A DNA stretch of 64,000 nucleotides from positions 1-64,000 of the forward strand of contig NZ_JXYP01000038.1 in the NCBI RefSeq assembly GCF_000964005.1, written 5' to 3'. The notes under the pieces are model-generated. The model saw only the letters and a program-made list of their open reading frames with translations, ran no database searches and was not told where the DNA came from. Shown piece by piece: positions 28,602-37,574 of this stretch. This DNA is from Williamsia herbipolensis (GTDB lineage Bacteria > Actinomycetota > Actinomycetes > Mycobacteriales > Mycobacteriaceae). Within the stretch, counting starts at the first letter, position 1. Every line of letters starts with the position of its first letter. Both the position numbers and the translations under genes were made by a program.

Positions 28602-29780
28602 ATGCGCGCAGTCACGTGGCAGGGCAAGCGGAAGGTCAGTGTCGACGAGGTACCCGATCCGACGATCGAGCAGCCGACCGACGCGATCATCAAGGTCACC
28701 TCGACGAACATCTGCGGCTCCGACCTGCACCTCTACGAGGTGCTGGGAGCCTTCATGACCCCCGGGGACATCCTGGGCCACGAACCCATGGGCGTGGTCG
28801 AGGAAGTCGGCTCGCAGACAGGCGATCTCGCCGTGGGCGATCGCGTGGTGATCCCCTTCCAGATCTCCTGCGGATCCTGCTACATGTGCGACTCGTCGCT
28901 GTACACCCAGTGCGAGACCACACAGGTCCGCGATCAGGGCATGGGCGCGGCGCTCTTCGGCTTCTCATCGCTGTACGGAGCCGTACCCGGCGGTCAGGCC
29001 GAGTACCTCCGTGTTCCGCAGGCACAGTTCACCCACATCAAAGTGCCCGAGGGGCCTGCGGATTCGCGTTTCGTCTACCTCTCCGATGTACTGCCGACCG
29101 CGTGGCAGTCGGTCGAGTACGCAGCGATACCCGAGGGTGGATCGGTCACCGTCCTGGGCCTGGGGCCGATCGGCGACATGGCCGCACGCATCGCCGCACA
29201 CCGAGGCCACCGTGTGATCGCCGTCGACCGCGTCCCCGAACGCCTCGACCGCGCACGGGTTCGCGGTATCGAGGTGATCGACCTCGACGCCGTCGACGAC
29301 ATCGGTGAGGAGATCCGCGCGGCCACCAATGGACGCGGAACCGATTCGGTGATCGACGCGGTGGGCATGGAAGCTCACGGATCACCGGTGACGAAGCTGG
29401 TCCAGCAGGTGACCGGCCTGCTCCCCGACGCGCTGGCGGCACCGATGATGCAGAAGGCCGGGGTCGATCGTCTCGCGGCGCTCTATGCGGCGATCGACAT
29501 CGTTCGACGCGGCGGGACGATCTCGCTCATCGGCGTCTACGGCGGCATGGCCGACCCGCTTCCCCTGCTCACCATGTTCGACAAGCAGATTCAGCTGCGC
29601 ATGGGTCAGGCGAATGTCAAGAAGTGGGTTCCCGACATCCTGCCGCTGCTCGGGGAGGACGATCCCCTGGGCGTGGATTCGTTCGCCACGCATGAACTCC
29701 CGCTCGAGCAGGCGCCTCATGCGTACGACATCTTCCAGAAGAAGACCGACGGCGCGGTGAAGATCATCCTCAAACCCTGA
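28602..29780 (+). CDS. Zinc-dependent alcohol dehydrogenase, formaldehyde-dehydrogenase-like
   Basis: A 392-aa medium-chain dehydrogenase. Catalytic zinc ligands are Cys in NICGSDLH (about 39) and His/Glu in GHEPMG (about 60); four structural-zinc cysteines are in CGSCYMCDSSLYTQC (about 90-105). The Rossmann motif VLGLGPIGDMAARIA is near 187. An insertion around 265-300 is typical of the glutathione-independent formaldehyde dehydrogenase-like subgroup. It oxidises an alcohol or aldehyde hydrate with NAD. Ends next to a convergent XRE regulator gene with a hairpin between them. Confidence 0.92.
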   Translation: MRAVTWQGKRKVSVDEVPDPTIEQPTDAIIKVTSTNICGSDLHLYEVLGAFMTPGDILGHEPMGVVEEVGSQTGDLAVGDRVVIPFQISCGSCYMCDSSLYTQCETTQVRDQGMGAALFGFSSLYGAVPGGQAEYLRVPQAQFTHIKVPEGPADSRFVYLSDVLPTAWQSVEYAAIPEGGSVTVLGLGPIGDMAARIAAHRGHRVIAVDRVPERLDRARVRGIEVIDLDAVDDIGEEIRAATNGRGTDSVIDAVGMEAHGSPVTKLVQQVTGLLPDALAAPMMQKAGVDRLAALYAAIDIVRRGGTISLIGVYGGMADPLPLLTMFDKQIQLRMGQANVKKWVPDILPLLGEDDPLGVDSFATHELPLEQAPHAYDIFQKKTDGAVKIILKP

Positions 29781-29784
29781 GCAC

Positions 29785-29800
29785 ACCCGCGAGGGCGGGT
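29785..29800. terminator. Hairpin between convergent genes
   Basis: ACCCGC-GAGG-GCGGGT, a six-base GC stem with a four-base loop, fills the 22-base gap between the dehydrogenase stop (29780) and the XRE stop (29803). No T-run follows, as is common in high-GC genomes. Likely bidirectional terminator. Confidence 0.5.
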
Positions 29801-29802
29801 CG

Positions 29803-30669
29803 TCACTGCGGGCCGGACGCCGCAGCCGCGCCGGCAGCCGACGACCCGCCGCCGACCGACACCTGATCCTTCAGCGTCGCGAGCTTCATCGCCGAGTCCG
29901 AACCGGCCTCAGCGTGATAGATCGCGAGGATCTGACCGTCGGTACCCGCCAGGGGGAGCTTCTCCCGGCGAAGCTCCATCGCACCCACCATCGGGTGGTT
30001 CAGGCGCATGGAGCCGCCGGCGAGCACGGCTACGTCGTGCCGAGCCCACAGCGAGCGGAACTCCTCGCTGCGCAGGGACAACTCGCCGACGAGCTGGGTC
30101 GTCGCCGGGTCGTCGACCTCGGTGCCGACCGACGCACGGAAGCCCGCCACCATCCCGCGGGCGCGCTGGGCCCAGTCGTCCCATAGTTCCTTCTCGGCGG
30201 GGTCGAGCAGAAACGCCCGGAGACGGTTGGTGCCGACACTGATCGCGGGAGAGACCGCGGTCGCCAATGGATTCGCGGCCAGTACGTCGAAGGAGCGGCT
30301 CTCCACGAAAGCCGGCAGGTCGATCACCTCGAGGAGCGACAGGATTCCCGTCGGTACGCCGACCCGCTTACGGCCTCGGGGCGGGCGGGGGCTCGCGCCC
30401 GCCAACGCATGCAGATGCGCCGTGGCCGCGGTATCCAGTTCGAGGACTCCGGCGAGGGCGTCGACCACCTGCGTGGAGGGGTTCCGGTCGCGACCCTGCT
30501 CGAGCCGCAGGTAATAGTCCGCACTGATGCCCGCGAGCAGGGCGATCTCCTCGCGGCGCAGGCCGGGCGTCCGACGGACACCACCCGCGGCGAAACCCGC
30601 ACGCTCAGGACTCATCAGCTCGCGGCGAGCGCGCAGGTACTCACCCAGGGAGTTGGGACGATCGCTCAT
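29803..30669 (-). CDS. XRE regulator with MmyB-like ligand-binding domain
   Basis: A 288-aa repressor type common in actinobacteria. The HTH is at about 30-65 (LRREEIALLAGISADYYLRL), followed by the MmyB domain (about 100-260; LAANPLATAVSPAI, RLNHPMVGAMELRREKL) and a Gly/Ala-rich tail. In this family the gene typically lies divergent from an oxidoreductase it represses; here the aldo/keto reductase at 30814 is divergent with a 144-base gap, so that is the likely target. Confidence 0.88.
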   Translation of the reverse strand: MSDRPNSLGEYLRARRELMSPERAGFAAGGVRRTPGLRREEIALLAGISADYYLRLEQGRDRNPSTQVVDALAGVLELDTAATAHLHALAGASPRPPRGRKRVGVPTGILSLLEVIDLPAFVESRSFDVLAANPLATAVSPAISVGTNRLRAFLLDPAEKELWDDWAQRARGMVAGFRASVGTEVDDPATTQLVGELSLRSEEFRSLWARHDVAVLAGGSMRLNHPMVGAMELRREKLPLAGTDGQILAIYHAEAGSDSAMKLATLKDQVSVGGGSSAAGAAAASGPQ

Positions 30670-30813
30670 GGATTCGATGGTAGGAGGACCGATCGCACCG
30701 TGGGTGGTCCTGACGGTCCCAGGATGAGCGGGGACTCCTCACCACGGTCGATGCGCTCCTAGCGTCGATGGGGACGGCGAGATCCGCCCATACGAACCCA
30801 CAGAGGAGCGATC

Positions 30814-31686
30814 ATGTCCGACATCACCCTGCCCGGCGGCACATTTCGCATGGGCGACCTGACGGTCTCACGATTCGGTTACGGCGCAATGCAACTCGCC
30901 GGTCCCGGCGTCTTCGGGCCGCCTCCCGATCGGGAGGCCGCCGTCGCGGTGCTCCGCGAGGCCGTCGACCTGGGCATCACCCACATCGACACCGCGGACT
31001 TCTACGGGCCCTTCGTGACCAACGAGATCATCAAGGAGGCCCTGCACCCCTACCGCGACGATCTCCACATCGTCACCAAGGTGGGAGCCCGTCGCGACGA
31101 CGACGGCAACTGGCCGTTTCATCGGAGTCCCGAGGAGCTGACGACCCAGGTGCACGAGAACCTTCGCCATCTCGGTCTCGACGCACTCGATGTCGTGAAC
31201 ATGCGGATGGGCGCCACCGACGGCCCCGCGCCCGGACCGATCGCCGAACAGATCGGCGCACTGGCGGAGCTACAGCGTGCGGGCGACATCAGGCACATCG
31301 GCGTCAGCAACGTCACGGCTGCCCAGCTCGCGGAGGCACAGGAGATCGCGCCGGTGGTCTGTGTGCAGAATCGGTACAACCTCGCCGATCGCGCCGACGA
31401 TGCACTCGTCGAGGACACGGCGGCGCAGGGGATCGCCTTCGTCCCGTTCTTCCCGCTGGGCGGATTCTCACCCCTGCAGTCGAACGCGTTGTCGCGCATC
31501 GCCACCAGCCTCGACAGCACTCCACTCTCGGTGGCACTGGCGTGGTTGCTGCACCGCTCCCCGAACATACTTCTCATCCCCGGCACGTCGTCGGCAGAAC
31601 ACCTGCGCGAGAACGCAACCGGAGCAGGACTCGACCTCAGTGCAGACGTACTGGCCGAGCTGGATCAGATCGGGACAGGCGACTGA
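30814..31686 (+). CDS. Aldo/keto reductase
   Basis: A 290-aa TIM-barrel NADPH oxidoreductase. Asp and Tyr of the tetrad lie in HIDTADFYGPF (about 50-60) and Lys in VTKVGARR (about 89). The position that is usually His in the fourth motif reads LDVVNMRMG, so the tetrad His appears replaced, as in a known subgroup. The C-terminal cofactor segment (NILLIPGTSSAEHLREN) is intact. Divergent from the XRE/MmyB regulator that probably controls it in response to a small molecule. Confidence 0.9.
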   Translation: MSDITLPGGTFRMGDLTVSRFGYGAMQLAGPGVFGPPPDREAAVAVLREAVDLGITHIDTADFYGPFVTNEIIKEALHPYRDDLHIVTKVGARRDDDGNWPFHRSPEELTTQVHENLRHLGLDALDVVNMRMGATDGPAPGPIAEQIGALAELQRAGDIRHIGVSNVTAAQLAEAQEIAPVVCVQNRYNLADRADDALVEDTAAQGIAFVPFFPLGGFSPLQSNALSRIATSLDSTPLSVALAWLLHRSPNILLIPGTSSAEHLRENATGAGLDLSADVLAELDQIGTGD

Positions 31687-31783
31687 CCACACGATGATCG
31701 CCGCAGGACCTCCCTCACACTGACGACGACACCGATCCGACCGGCCTCGACGTCAGCCGAGACCGATCGGATCGGTGCCGGCT

Positions 31784-31888
31784 CTAGCTCGAACCGAACA
31801 GTCCCGCACCGAGTCCCAACAGCAGGTTGCCGACACCGAGATTTCCCAACAGGCCTCCGACGAGCGCCCCGACAGCTCCGAGCAACAT
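31784..31888 (-). CDS. 34-aa glycine-rich hydrophobic microprotein
   Basis: A short frame starting MLLGAVGALVGGLLG and ending in FGSS, made almost entirely of Gly, Leu, Val and Ala. It has a near-perfect Shine-Dalgarno AAGGAG seven bases before its ATG, which is the main argument for it being real. GxxxG-like spacing suggests a membrane-inserting or oligomerising peptide, perhaps toxin-like. The 207 bases upstream (31889-32095) hold no other gene and would carry its promoter. Confidence 0.5.
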   Translation of the reverse strand: MLLGAVGALVGGLLGNLGVGNLLLGLGAGLFGSS

Positions 31889-32095
31889 GTGATTCTCCTT
31901 CGATGTGGTCACCGCGCAACCGTTCCGGTCACCCGGCAAATGTCAGATACTGCATTCGGACATCGAAATAGTAACTAGCGAGTCTCACATCTGTTGTCGA
32001 TTTCGAGACCCTGACCACGCTCTGTAGGGTCGCTAACTCACGCTTTGTGGTCTCGAATCCATTGCCCGCGAGGGGTATACGCGCGTTCCGGCTGG

Positions 32096-34633
32096 TCAGG
32101 TGTGCAATGCGGCATCGATGGCGTGGGCCACCGCGGCGACGTGGGGTGCGTGGAGGACATCGACGTGACCTCCGGGTACGGCGACGAGATCGACTCGTCC
32201 CGATGTCACCGACTCCCACCGGGACCGCCGATGCGTACTGCCCTGCGCGCACAGCACGGTGACCGGGGCGTCGATGTGGCGAACGCGATGCCGACGGACC
32301 ATCCGAACACCGCGGTGGTAGAACACGATCCACTGGGTGACGGGATCGAACACCTTGCGTCCGGCCACCGGCAACCTGAGGAACAGACCCACGAGTTGTC
32401 GATGGGTCATCGTCATCTCGGCCTGCACCGGAGCGCCTGCGTCGAAATGCACGTCGTCATCCGGGAGCCCCGCCGCAACATCGAGTTCGGCGACGGACGC
32501 CTCGGTGAGCGAGGAGTCGATGAGGACGACGTGGCGTACCGATTCGCCATCATCAGCCAACTGGGCCGCCATCTCGAGGGCGACCATCCCACCCATCGAA
32601 TGGCCGGCCAGATGATACGGCCCGTGGGGTTGTGCGCTGCGGAGCTGCTCGATGTTCCTGCGCGACATGGCCACGATGCTGCGGTCGGGACGCCCCGGCT
32701 GTTCGAGACCGCGCGCCTGTAACCCGTAGACCTTGCGGCCGGGAGTGAGGGAGCGCACCAGCGGGACGAAGGCGGACGCGGGGGCTCCCGCACCGGCCAC
32801 CAGAACCAACGGGGTGTCGTCACCCTCGGCTCGCAGTGGCACCAGGACACCCCCGCGGTCACGTGTCCCGCCGGAGCGATTCGCCTCGCGCACACCACGG
32901 GTCAGGGTGTCGATGGTCGGCGCGGCGGTGAACGCCGCCAGATCCACCTCCACATGCAGCATCTGTCGGACGGTGGTCGCGATCCGGGCCAGAGCGAGTG
33001 AATCCACGCCCGCCGCCACGAGGTCCTGATCGGCGTCGAGTTCGGCGTCGACCGATGCCCGTGTGAGGGCCAGGCGGACCGCGGATTCGACCACGTCGGG
33101 CGACCGGCGGCGGCGACGCGGTTCCGGGGTCGTCACCGGCGACGGCAGCGCGGCGCGATCCACCTTGCCGCGATCGGTGCGTGGCAGAGCGCCCATACCG
33201 ACCACGAATCTCGGGACCATCCATGGTGCGAGCGTGGCGGACACATGCGCACGAACCCGTCGCTCGAGTGCGGCGGCCGACTCCGATGCGCTTGCCACGT
33301 AGGCGACCAGTTCGGTGCCCCCGTCGTGGTCGATCCCGCGCACGAATACCTCGTCGACGCTCGGCATCGCGACGATCGCGACCTCGATCTCGGCCGGCTC
33401 CACCAGGTATCCGCGGATCTTCACCGCGTCGTCCGCCCGGCCCAGAACATGAAGCGTCCCATCGGGATCGAGGAAACCCCGATCGCCCGTGCGATACCCA
33501 CGACCCGAACCCGAGTCCGGGAGGAACCGGTCCGACGAGCGGCCCGCGTAACCCACCGCGATGGTCCCGCCGACCACGATCACCTCGCCGGTTCGACCCG
33601 CGGCCAGGATGCTCCCCTCGTCATCGACGATCGTCACCTGCCGCGGGCCGGGCAGACCCTTTCCTGCGGCCACGCGGCCGGGTGGGACCTCGTCGTCCGG
33701 ATCGAAGACGGTGTGCCCGACGAGCCCGACCTCGGTCGACCCGTACCAGTTCACCACCCGCGGTGGGGGTTCGGAGAGATGGCGCGCGAGCAGGACATCC
33801 TCACGGGTCGAGGGTTCGCCGTAGAACGTGATCTGACGGACGGTCGACAGGGGCCGAAGCACACCGTCGCGGGCGTCCGCCGCCAGACGACGCACGAGAC
33901 TGACCGAGGAGTTCACCACCGTCGGGCGCTGGTCGTGCAGCCACTCCATCAACGACTCGACACCCATCCGACGCGAATCGGCGAGCAGCACGGTGGCACC
34001 GGCGAGAAGGCCGGAGAACAGAGTGGTGAGTCCGGCGCTGAAGCCGAGCGGCATCACGTCGGCGATCCGGTCACCGTGCGTCAGACGCTGGCCCACGGCC
34101 GCCTCGTAGGCCTTGCCGACGGCGTTTTCGTGATCGAAGACAACCCCTTTCGGTTCGCCTGTCGAGCCCGAGGTGAACACGATCGTCGCGGCATCATCGG
34201 GCCGCGCCCGTCGCTCGCCCGGCGTGACCGCATCGGCCGCCCGCACCCGGTCCTCATCCCAGAGCTCGGCCTCGGCCAGTGCGAGGATCCGGGATACGCG
34301 GTCCGCTGTCAGCTGCGGGTCCAGCGGAACAAGCGCCCGTCCCGCCAGCAGCGCGCCGAACGCTATCACCACCGGCTCGATGCGATCGTCGAGGTGGATC
34401 GCCACGGGCCCGCTACCGGCGCCGGCCAGGATCGCCGCCGCCGCCGATGCCTGTTCGAACAGAGCCGCGTGGGTGATCCGTCCGTCGCGGCCTACGACGG
34501 CGTCGGCCTCGGGCACGTCGGTCGCGGAAGCAGTCAGCATCGCAGCCACTGTCGTCGGAACCGGACGGTCTCGCGTCGTGGGCGGAATCGCCGCGAGGTC
34601 GAGCTGTGCCTGGATTCCGGTCACGTCGGTCAT
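32096..34633 (-). CDS. NRPS-like A-T-TE synthetase
   Basis: An 845-aa single module without condensation domain. Adenylation domain about 25-505: IVFTSGSTGEPKG (A3), NWYGSTEVG (A5), YRTGDRG (A7), PRTDRGKVDRAAL (A10). Carrier domain about 520-590 with AAGVDSLALARI holding the pantetheine serine. Thioesterase about 610-845 with GHSMGG and a late His (PGGHVDVLH). In core A4 the usual FD is FS (GFSAGLTTLF), so the Asp that binds an amino acid's alpha-amino group is absent, suggesting an aryl acid or alpha-keto acid substrate. An amidohydrolase gene lies 66 bases upstream on the same strand. Product unknown. Confidence 0.9.
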   Translation of the reverse strand: MTDVTGIQAQLDLAAIPPTTRDRPVPTTVAAMLTASATDVPEADAVVGRDGRITHAALFEQASAAAAILAGAGSGPVAIHLDDRIEPVVIAFGALLAGRALVPLDPQLTADRVSRILALAEAELWDEDRVRAADAVTPGERRARPDDAATIVFTSGSTGEPKGVVFDHENAVGKAYEAAVGQRLTHGDRIADVMPLGFSAGLTTLFSGLLAGATVLLADSRRMGVESLMEWLHDQRPTVVNSSVSLVRRLAADARDGVLRPLSTVRQITFYGEPSTREDVLLARHLSEPPPRVVNWYGSTEVGLVGHTVFDPDDEVPPGRVAAGKGLPGPRQVTIVDDEGSILAAGRTGEVIVVGGTIAVGYAGRSSDRFLPDSGSGRGYRTGDRGFLDPDGTLHVLGRADDAVKIRGYLVEPAEIEVAIVAMPSVDEVFVRGIDHDGGTELVAYVASASESAAALERRVRAHVSATLAPWMVPRFVVGMGALPRTDRGKVDRAALPSPVTTPEPRRRRRSPDVVESAVRLALTRASVDAELDADQDLVAAGVDSLALARIATTVRQMLHVEVDLAAFTAAPTIDTLTRGVREANRSGGTRDRGGVLVPLRAEGDDTPLVLVAGAGAPASAFVPLVRSLTPGRKVYGLQARGLEQPGRPDRSIVAMSRRNIEQLRSAQPHGPYHLAGHSMGGMVALEMAAQLADDGESVRHVVLIDSSLTEASVAELDVAAGLPDDDVHFDAGAPVQAEMTMTHRQLVGLFLRLPVAGRKVFDPVTQWIVFYHRGVRMVRRHRVRHIDAPVTVLCAQGSTHRRSRWESVTSGRVDLVAVPGGHVDVLHAPHVAAVAHAIDAALHT

Positions 34634-34699
34634 GGTGGTCCCTCTCCCCGACGCAAGAGTTTACGTGCACGTGGACACATGCGGAGCGGGACGTGGGAA

Positions 34700-35707
34700 T
34701 CAGCGCAGGTGACGCGTGATGCGATCCCAGTTGCCGGAGGCCACCTGCACGCGCTCGTCGGGCGTCAGGTCGGCGTCGTCGAGGAATCGGCGGGCCGCGC
34801 CTGCGGATGCATCGATGTAGGGATAATCCGTGGCGTAGACGATGCGGTCGATCCCGACGACCTCGCGCGTCCACCGAAACGCCCTCTGGGAGAACACTCC
34901 CGATCCCATCACGAGGACGTTGTGCGTGAGGTAGTGCTCGAACGGGTTCTGGGTCGTCCCGGTCAGCGCCCCCACACTCCCGATCCGGTCGGCGTAGAAC
35001 AGCACCGCCTCACCCCAGTGCCCCACGACGACCTGCAGTTCCGGGTGCCGGTCGAAGACGCCGCCGAAGATCATGTGCAGCAGTTCGATTCCGGTCTCGT
35101 AGTGCCACCCGATCAACGGGCCGGCGAACAGTGTGTCGACGTCCGGTCCGATCCCGGTGTAGTACGCGTCTCGGACCGCGGCAGTCGGTGTCTGCGGATG
35201 CAACACCACGGGCGCGCGGAGCTGCGCGGCGGCGGCCCAGATGGGTTCCATCGCCGGATCACCGAGGTGCATCGCCGCGGTCCGCCCGTAGATCATGGCC
35301 CCGAGAAGGCCCTTCTCCGACACCGCGCGGCGAAGTTCGTCGGCGGCCGCCCGTGGGTCCGGGGTGGGCAGGGCGGCCAGCCCGTCGAACCGATCTGGGT
35401 GTTCGGCGACCGCACCGGCGATGATGTCGTTGGCGGCCGCCGCCAGAGGCACGGCCCTGTCCGCATCGAGGTTCTGCACCCCGGGCGTGGTGACCGACAG
35501 GACCTGCACATCGACACCCTGGTCGTCCATGTCGGCGATCCGAGCGCGACCGAGGTCGAACAATTTCTCCGGTTGCGCACCGGGGATCGACATGCGGCGC
35601 GCCGTGTCCGGGCCGGCGACAGCAGCCCAGGCGTCGGCGATCTCCGCCGTCAGAAGGTGCTCCTCGAGCGCGACTATCTGGTAGTCACTCTTGCGAACGG
35701 TTGCCAT
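34700..35707 (-). CDS. Amidohydrolase-family decarboxylase (gamma-resorcylate decarboxylase/ACMSD type)
   Basis: A 335-aa metal-dependent TIM barrel. The N-terminal VALEEHLL matches the EEH start of gamma-resorcylate-type decarboxylases rather than the HxH of hydrolases; other ligands are in VVLHPQTP, VVGHWGE and YATDYPY. Non-oxidative decarboxylation of an aromatic acid is therefore the best guess. ATG 35707 is chosen as the last start before the conserved block. It is divergent from TetR paralogue 3 with a 61-base gap, and followed by the A-T-TE gene, which may be in the same operon. Confidence 0.86.
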   Translation of the reverse strand: MATVRKSDYQIVALEEHLLTAEIADAWAAVAGPDTARRMSIPGAQPEKLFDLGRARIADMDDQGVDVQVLSVTTPGVQNLDADRAVPLAAAANDIIAGAVAEHPDRFDGLAALPTPDPRAAADELRRAVSEKGLLGAMIYGRTAAMHLGDPAMEPIWAAAAQLRAPVVLHPQTPTAAVRDAYYTGIGPDVDTLFAGPLIGWHYETGIELLHMIFGGVFDRHPELQVVVGHWGEAVLFYADRIGSVGALTGTTQNPFEHYLTHNVLVMGSGVFSQRAFRWTREVVGIDRIVYATDYPYIDASAGAARRFLDDADLTPDERVQVASGNWDRITRHLR

Positions 35708-35768
35708 GAAGCCGTTGTACACCGGCGGTCGACATAGGCTCGTCGGATGACCGATCAGGGTGCGTGTG

Positions 35769-36449
35769 ATGTCCGATGACGCGTCGCGGCGTACGGGGAT
35801 GTCGCGCGCCGAACAGAAGGCAGCCACACGCGCCCGACTGATCACGGCCGCCGGCGAACTGTTCGCCGAACGCGACTACGCCGACGTCACCATCGCCGAT
35901 CTCGCCGCTCGCGCCGGCGTGGCGCACGGATTGCTGTTCCACCACTTCTCGAGCAAGGAGGGCCTCTATCGTGCCGTCCTCGATGCGGTTGTCGCCGAGA
36001 TGGACTCGGCGTTCGCCGCTCCGGAAGGCGGCGACACGCCGACCATCATCCGGGCTGCGCTGACCACTCACCTGAACTATCTGGCCACACATCGCGGCGT
36101 CGCGTTGAAACTCATCGTGGGCCGTCGCCACGCCGACCCGACGGCGGCGGAGGTGTCCGATCGCAGTCGTGGTCGAGCCCTGTTCGCGCTGGCCACGCTC
36201 CTGGATCTCGACACTGCAAACCCGGTCATGCAGTTCGTCGGCGCCACCCTCGTGTCCGCGTTCGACGAGGCCACACACTGGTGGCTCCACCATCCCGCCC
36301 CCTTCCCCGTCGACGCACTCGTCCCGTCACTTCTCGAGCTCGCGATCGGTGCACTCGAAGGTGCCCGATCACTCGACGGCTGCCCCGACCTCGAGGACGC
36401 CATCGCGACAGTGCGCGTCGCCGCACACGGGTCGGGGGCCGGCGCCTGA
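35769..36449 (+). CDS. TetR-family regulator (paralogue 3)
   Basis: A 226-aa repressor. The HTH has DLAARAGVAHGLLFHHFSSK, nearly the same as in 25143-25847; the rest aligns throughout (HRGVALKLIVGRRH, FDEATHWWLH). ATG 35769 follows CAGGG by eight bases. It is divergent from the decarboxylase-A-T-TE genes and is their likely regulator. No TTGAC-N5-GTCAA site is visible in the short intergenic gap. Confidence 0.9.
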   Translation: MSDDASRRTGMSRAEQKAATRARLITAAGELFAERDYADVTIADLAARAGVAHGLLFHHFSSKEGLYRAVLDAVVAEMDSAFAAPEGGDTPTIIRAALTTHLNYLATHRGVALKLIVGRRHADPTAAEVSDRSRGRALFALATLLDLDTANPVMQFVGATLVSAFDEATHWWLHHPAPFPVDALVPSLLELAIGALEGARSLDGCPDLEDAIATVRVAAHGSGAGA

Positions 36450-36480
36450 ACCGTTGATCGGTATCCGTCGCACGCCGACG

Positions 36481-37221
36481 TCACGCCCGCGCCCGGACAC
36501 TCGTGCGGTTCCCGCCCACGATGAACGCCAGGGTGACCGCGGTGATCGATTGGGCGCAGATCAATCCGGTGAGCACCGCCAGCTGGAAGCGGGCGGCCTG
36601 TTCGGCACCGGCTCCGGCAAGTATCGCCCCGACGAACGCCCCAGGGAGGGTGACCAATCCGACTGTCCGAGTCTGATCCAACCCGGGGACGAGCGCCTCG
36701 AACACCGCGCTTCGGCACAGGTCGACAAGGGCCTGCCGGCGGGTGGCCCCGATCGACAACCACGCCTCGACCTCGTCGGCACGGGCCGCGATCGCAGTGA
36801 GCAGGTTCCGACCGGTGAGGGTGGCGGCAGTCATGCATCCGCCGATGATGATGCCGGACACCGCGATCAGGTCTTTCGGATCCCTGTCGAGGATCGGGAT
36901 GCCGACGATCACTCCGACGGTCACCGTGGCGCCGCACCCGCACGCCACCAGTGTTGCCGGCACGGCATGTCGGAACGTCCGCAGCCTCCGTGCTGCGGTG
37001 ACGACAGCGACGGTGAACATGATCGCGACGACCACGGCGGCCAGACTCCAGTTGGTGATGGCCCCACGCAGTACGAGGGCGACCACGGCGAGCTGCAGCA
37101 CCGCGCGCAGAGCGGCTCGGATCGCCGGCCCCCGCTGCCGAACCCCGTACCAACCCAAGACGGCCACCGCGATGGCGACGAGCACGGTCCCACCGACGGC
37201 CAACCGAATCCAGTGCTCCAA
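36481..37221 (-). CDS. FetB-like (UPF0014) ABC transporter permease
   Basis: A 246-aa membrane protein with about seven hydrophobic segments. The conserved UPF0014 block LSIGATRRQALVDLCRSA and the following TVGLVTLPGAFVGAILAG identify it as FetB-type; in Escherichia coli FetAB is an iron exporter-type ABC system. The ATPase partner (FetA) is not next to it. A TCTCAGC-N4-TCTCAGC direct repeat, pointing toward this gene, is about 100 bases upstream (37320-37337). Confidence 0.82.
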   Translation of the reverse strand: MEHWIRLAVGGTVLVAIAVAVLGWYGVRQRGPAIRAALRAVLQLAVVALVLRGAITNWSLAAVVVAIMFTVAVVTAARRLRTFRHAVPATLVACGCGATVTVGVIVGIPILDRDPKDLIAVSGIIIGGCMTAATLTGRNLLTAIAARADEVEAWLSIGATRRQALVDLCRSAVFEALVPGLDQTRTVGLVTLPGAFVGAILAGAGAEQAARFQLAVLTGLICAQSITAVTLAFIVGGNRTSVRARA

Positions 37222-37574
37222 CGATCACTCCCAGAGGTCGGCCCGTCGAGGGCGCGGCGGCCGGCTGAAGCGGGTGTCGGCGGCGCACTCGAGCGAGACC
37301 GTCAGTGTGGAGGTATGCAGCTGAGAGGACGCTGAGACCTACGTCTGACCCGTCGGGACGGTCGACCACACCCGCCCTCTCAGCCGTTTTGCCGGTGATT
37401 CGGTGGCACCACGCACATCGGTGTCGCCGAATCACCGCCGTCAGGGCAGTAAGAGCAGTTCACCGTCTTCTCAGGTGCGTACAGCGTCGTCACAGGATCG
37501 CACCTTCACAGTGGGGTCCACGCCGGAGGTGCTCTTCCCGGCGACAAGCCACCATCTGGACGAAAGGCCCAGCC
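37222..37574. other. Intergenic region with strong inverted repeats
   Basis: 353 bases between divergent fetB-like and COG4705 genes. GGTGATTCGG (37394-37403) pairs perfectly with CCGAATCACC (37427-37436) across a 23-base loop; GCTGAGAGG (37320-37328) can pair with CCTCTCAGC (37376-37384). Single TCTCAGC/TCTCAGG copies on the plus strand occur at 37378 and 37469. The region may be a structured leader, a set of response-regulator sites, or both. Confidence 0.5.
37320..37337 (-). promoter_or_regulatory. OmpR-type direct repeat TCTCAGC-N4-TCTCAGC
   Basis: On the minus strand two identical seven-base half-sites are spaced 11 bases start to start, the helical-turn spacing of OmpR/PhoB response regulators. 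About 100 bases upstream of the fetB-like gene. The same architecture appears at 42533-42550 before uppP and the response regulator. Confidence 0.6.

Noticed and set aside
33245-35737. An 830-codon plus-strand frame across the A-T-TE and amidohydrolase genes
   Set aside because: It crosses two well-supported minus-strand genes and is Arg/His-rich shadow sequence.
37320-37384. CTGAGA elements as a TPP riboswitch
   Set aside because: The rest of the conserved THI-box core is missing and the CTGAGA copies are better explained as 11-bp-spaced response-regulator half-sites.
37222-37574. A yybP-ykoY manganese riboswitch before the COG4705 gene
   Set aside because: Stems exist, but the conserved loop sequences of that class are not recognisable.
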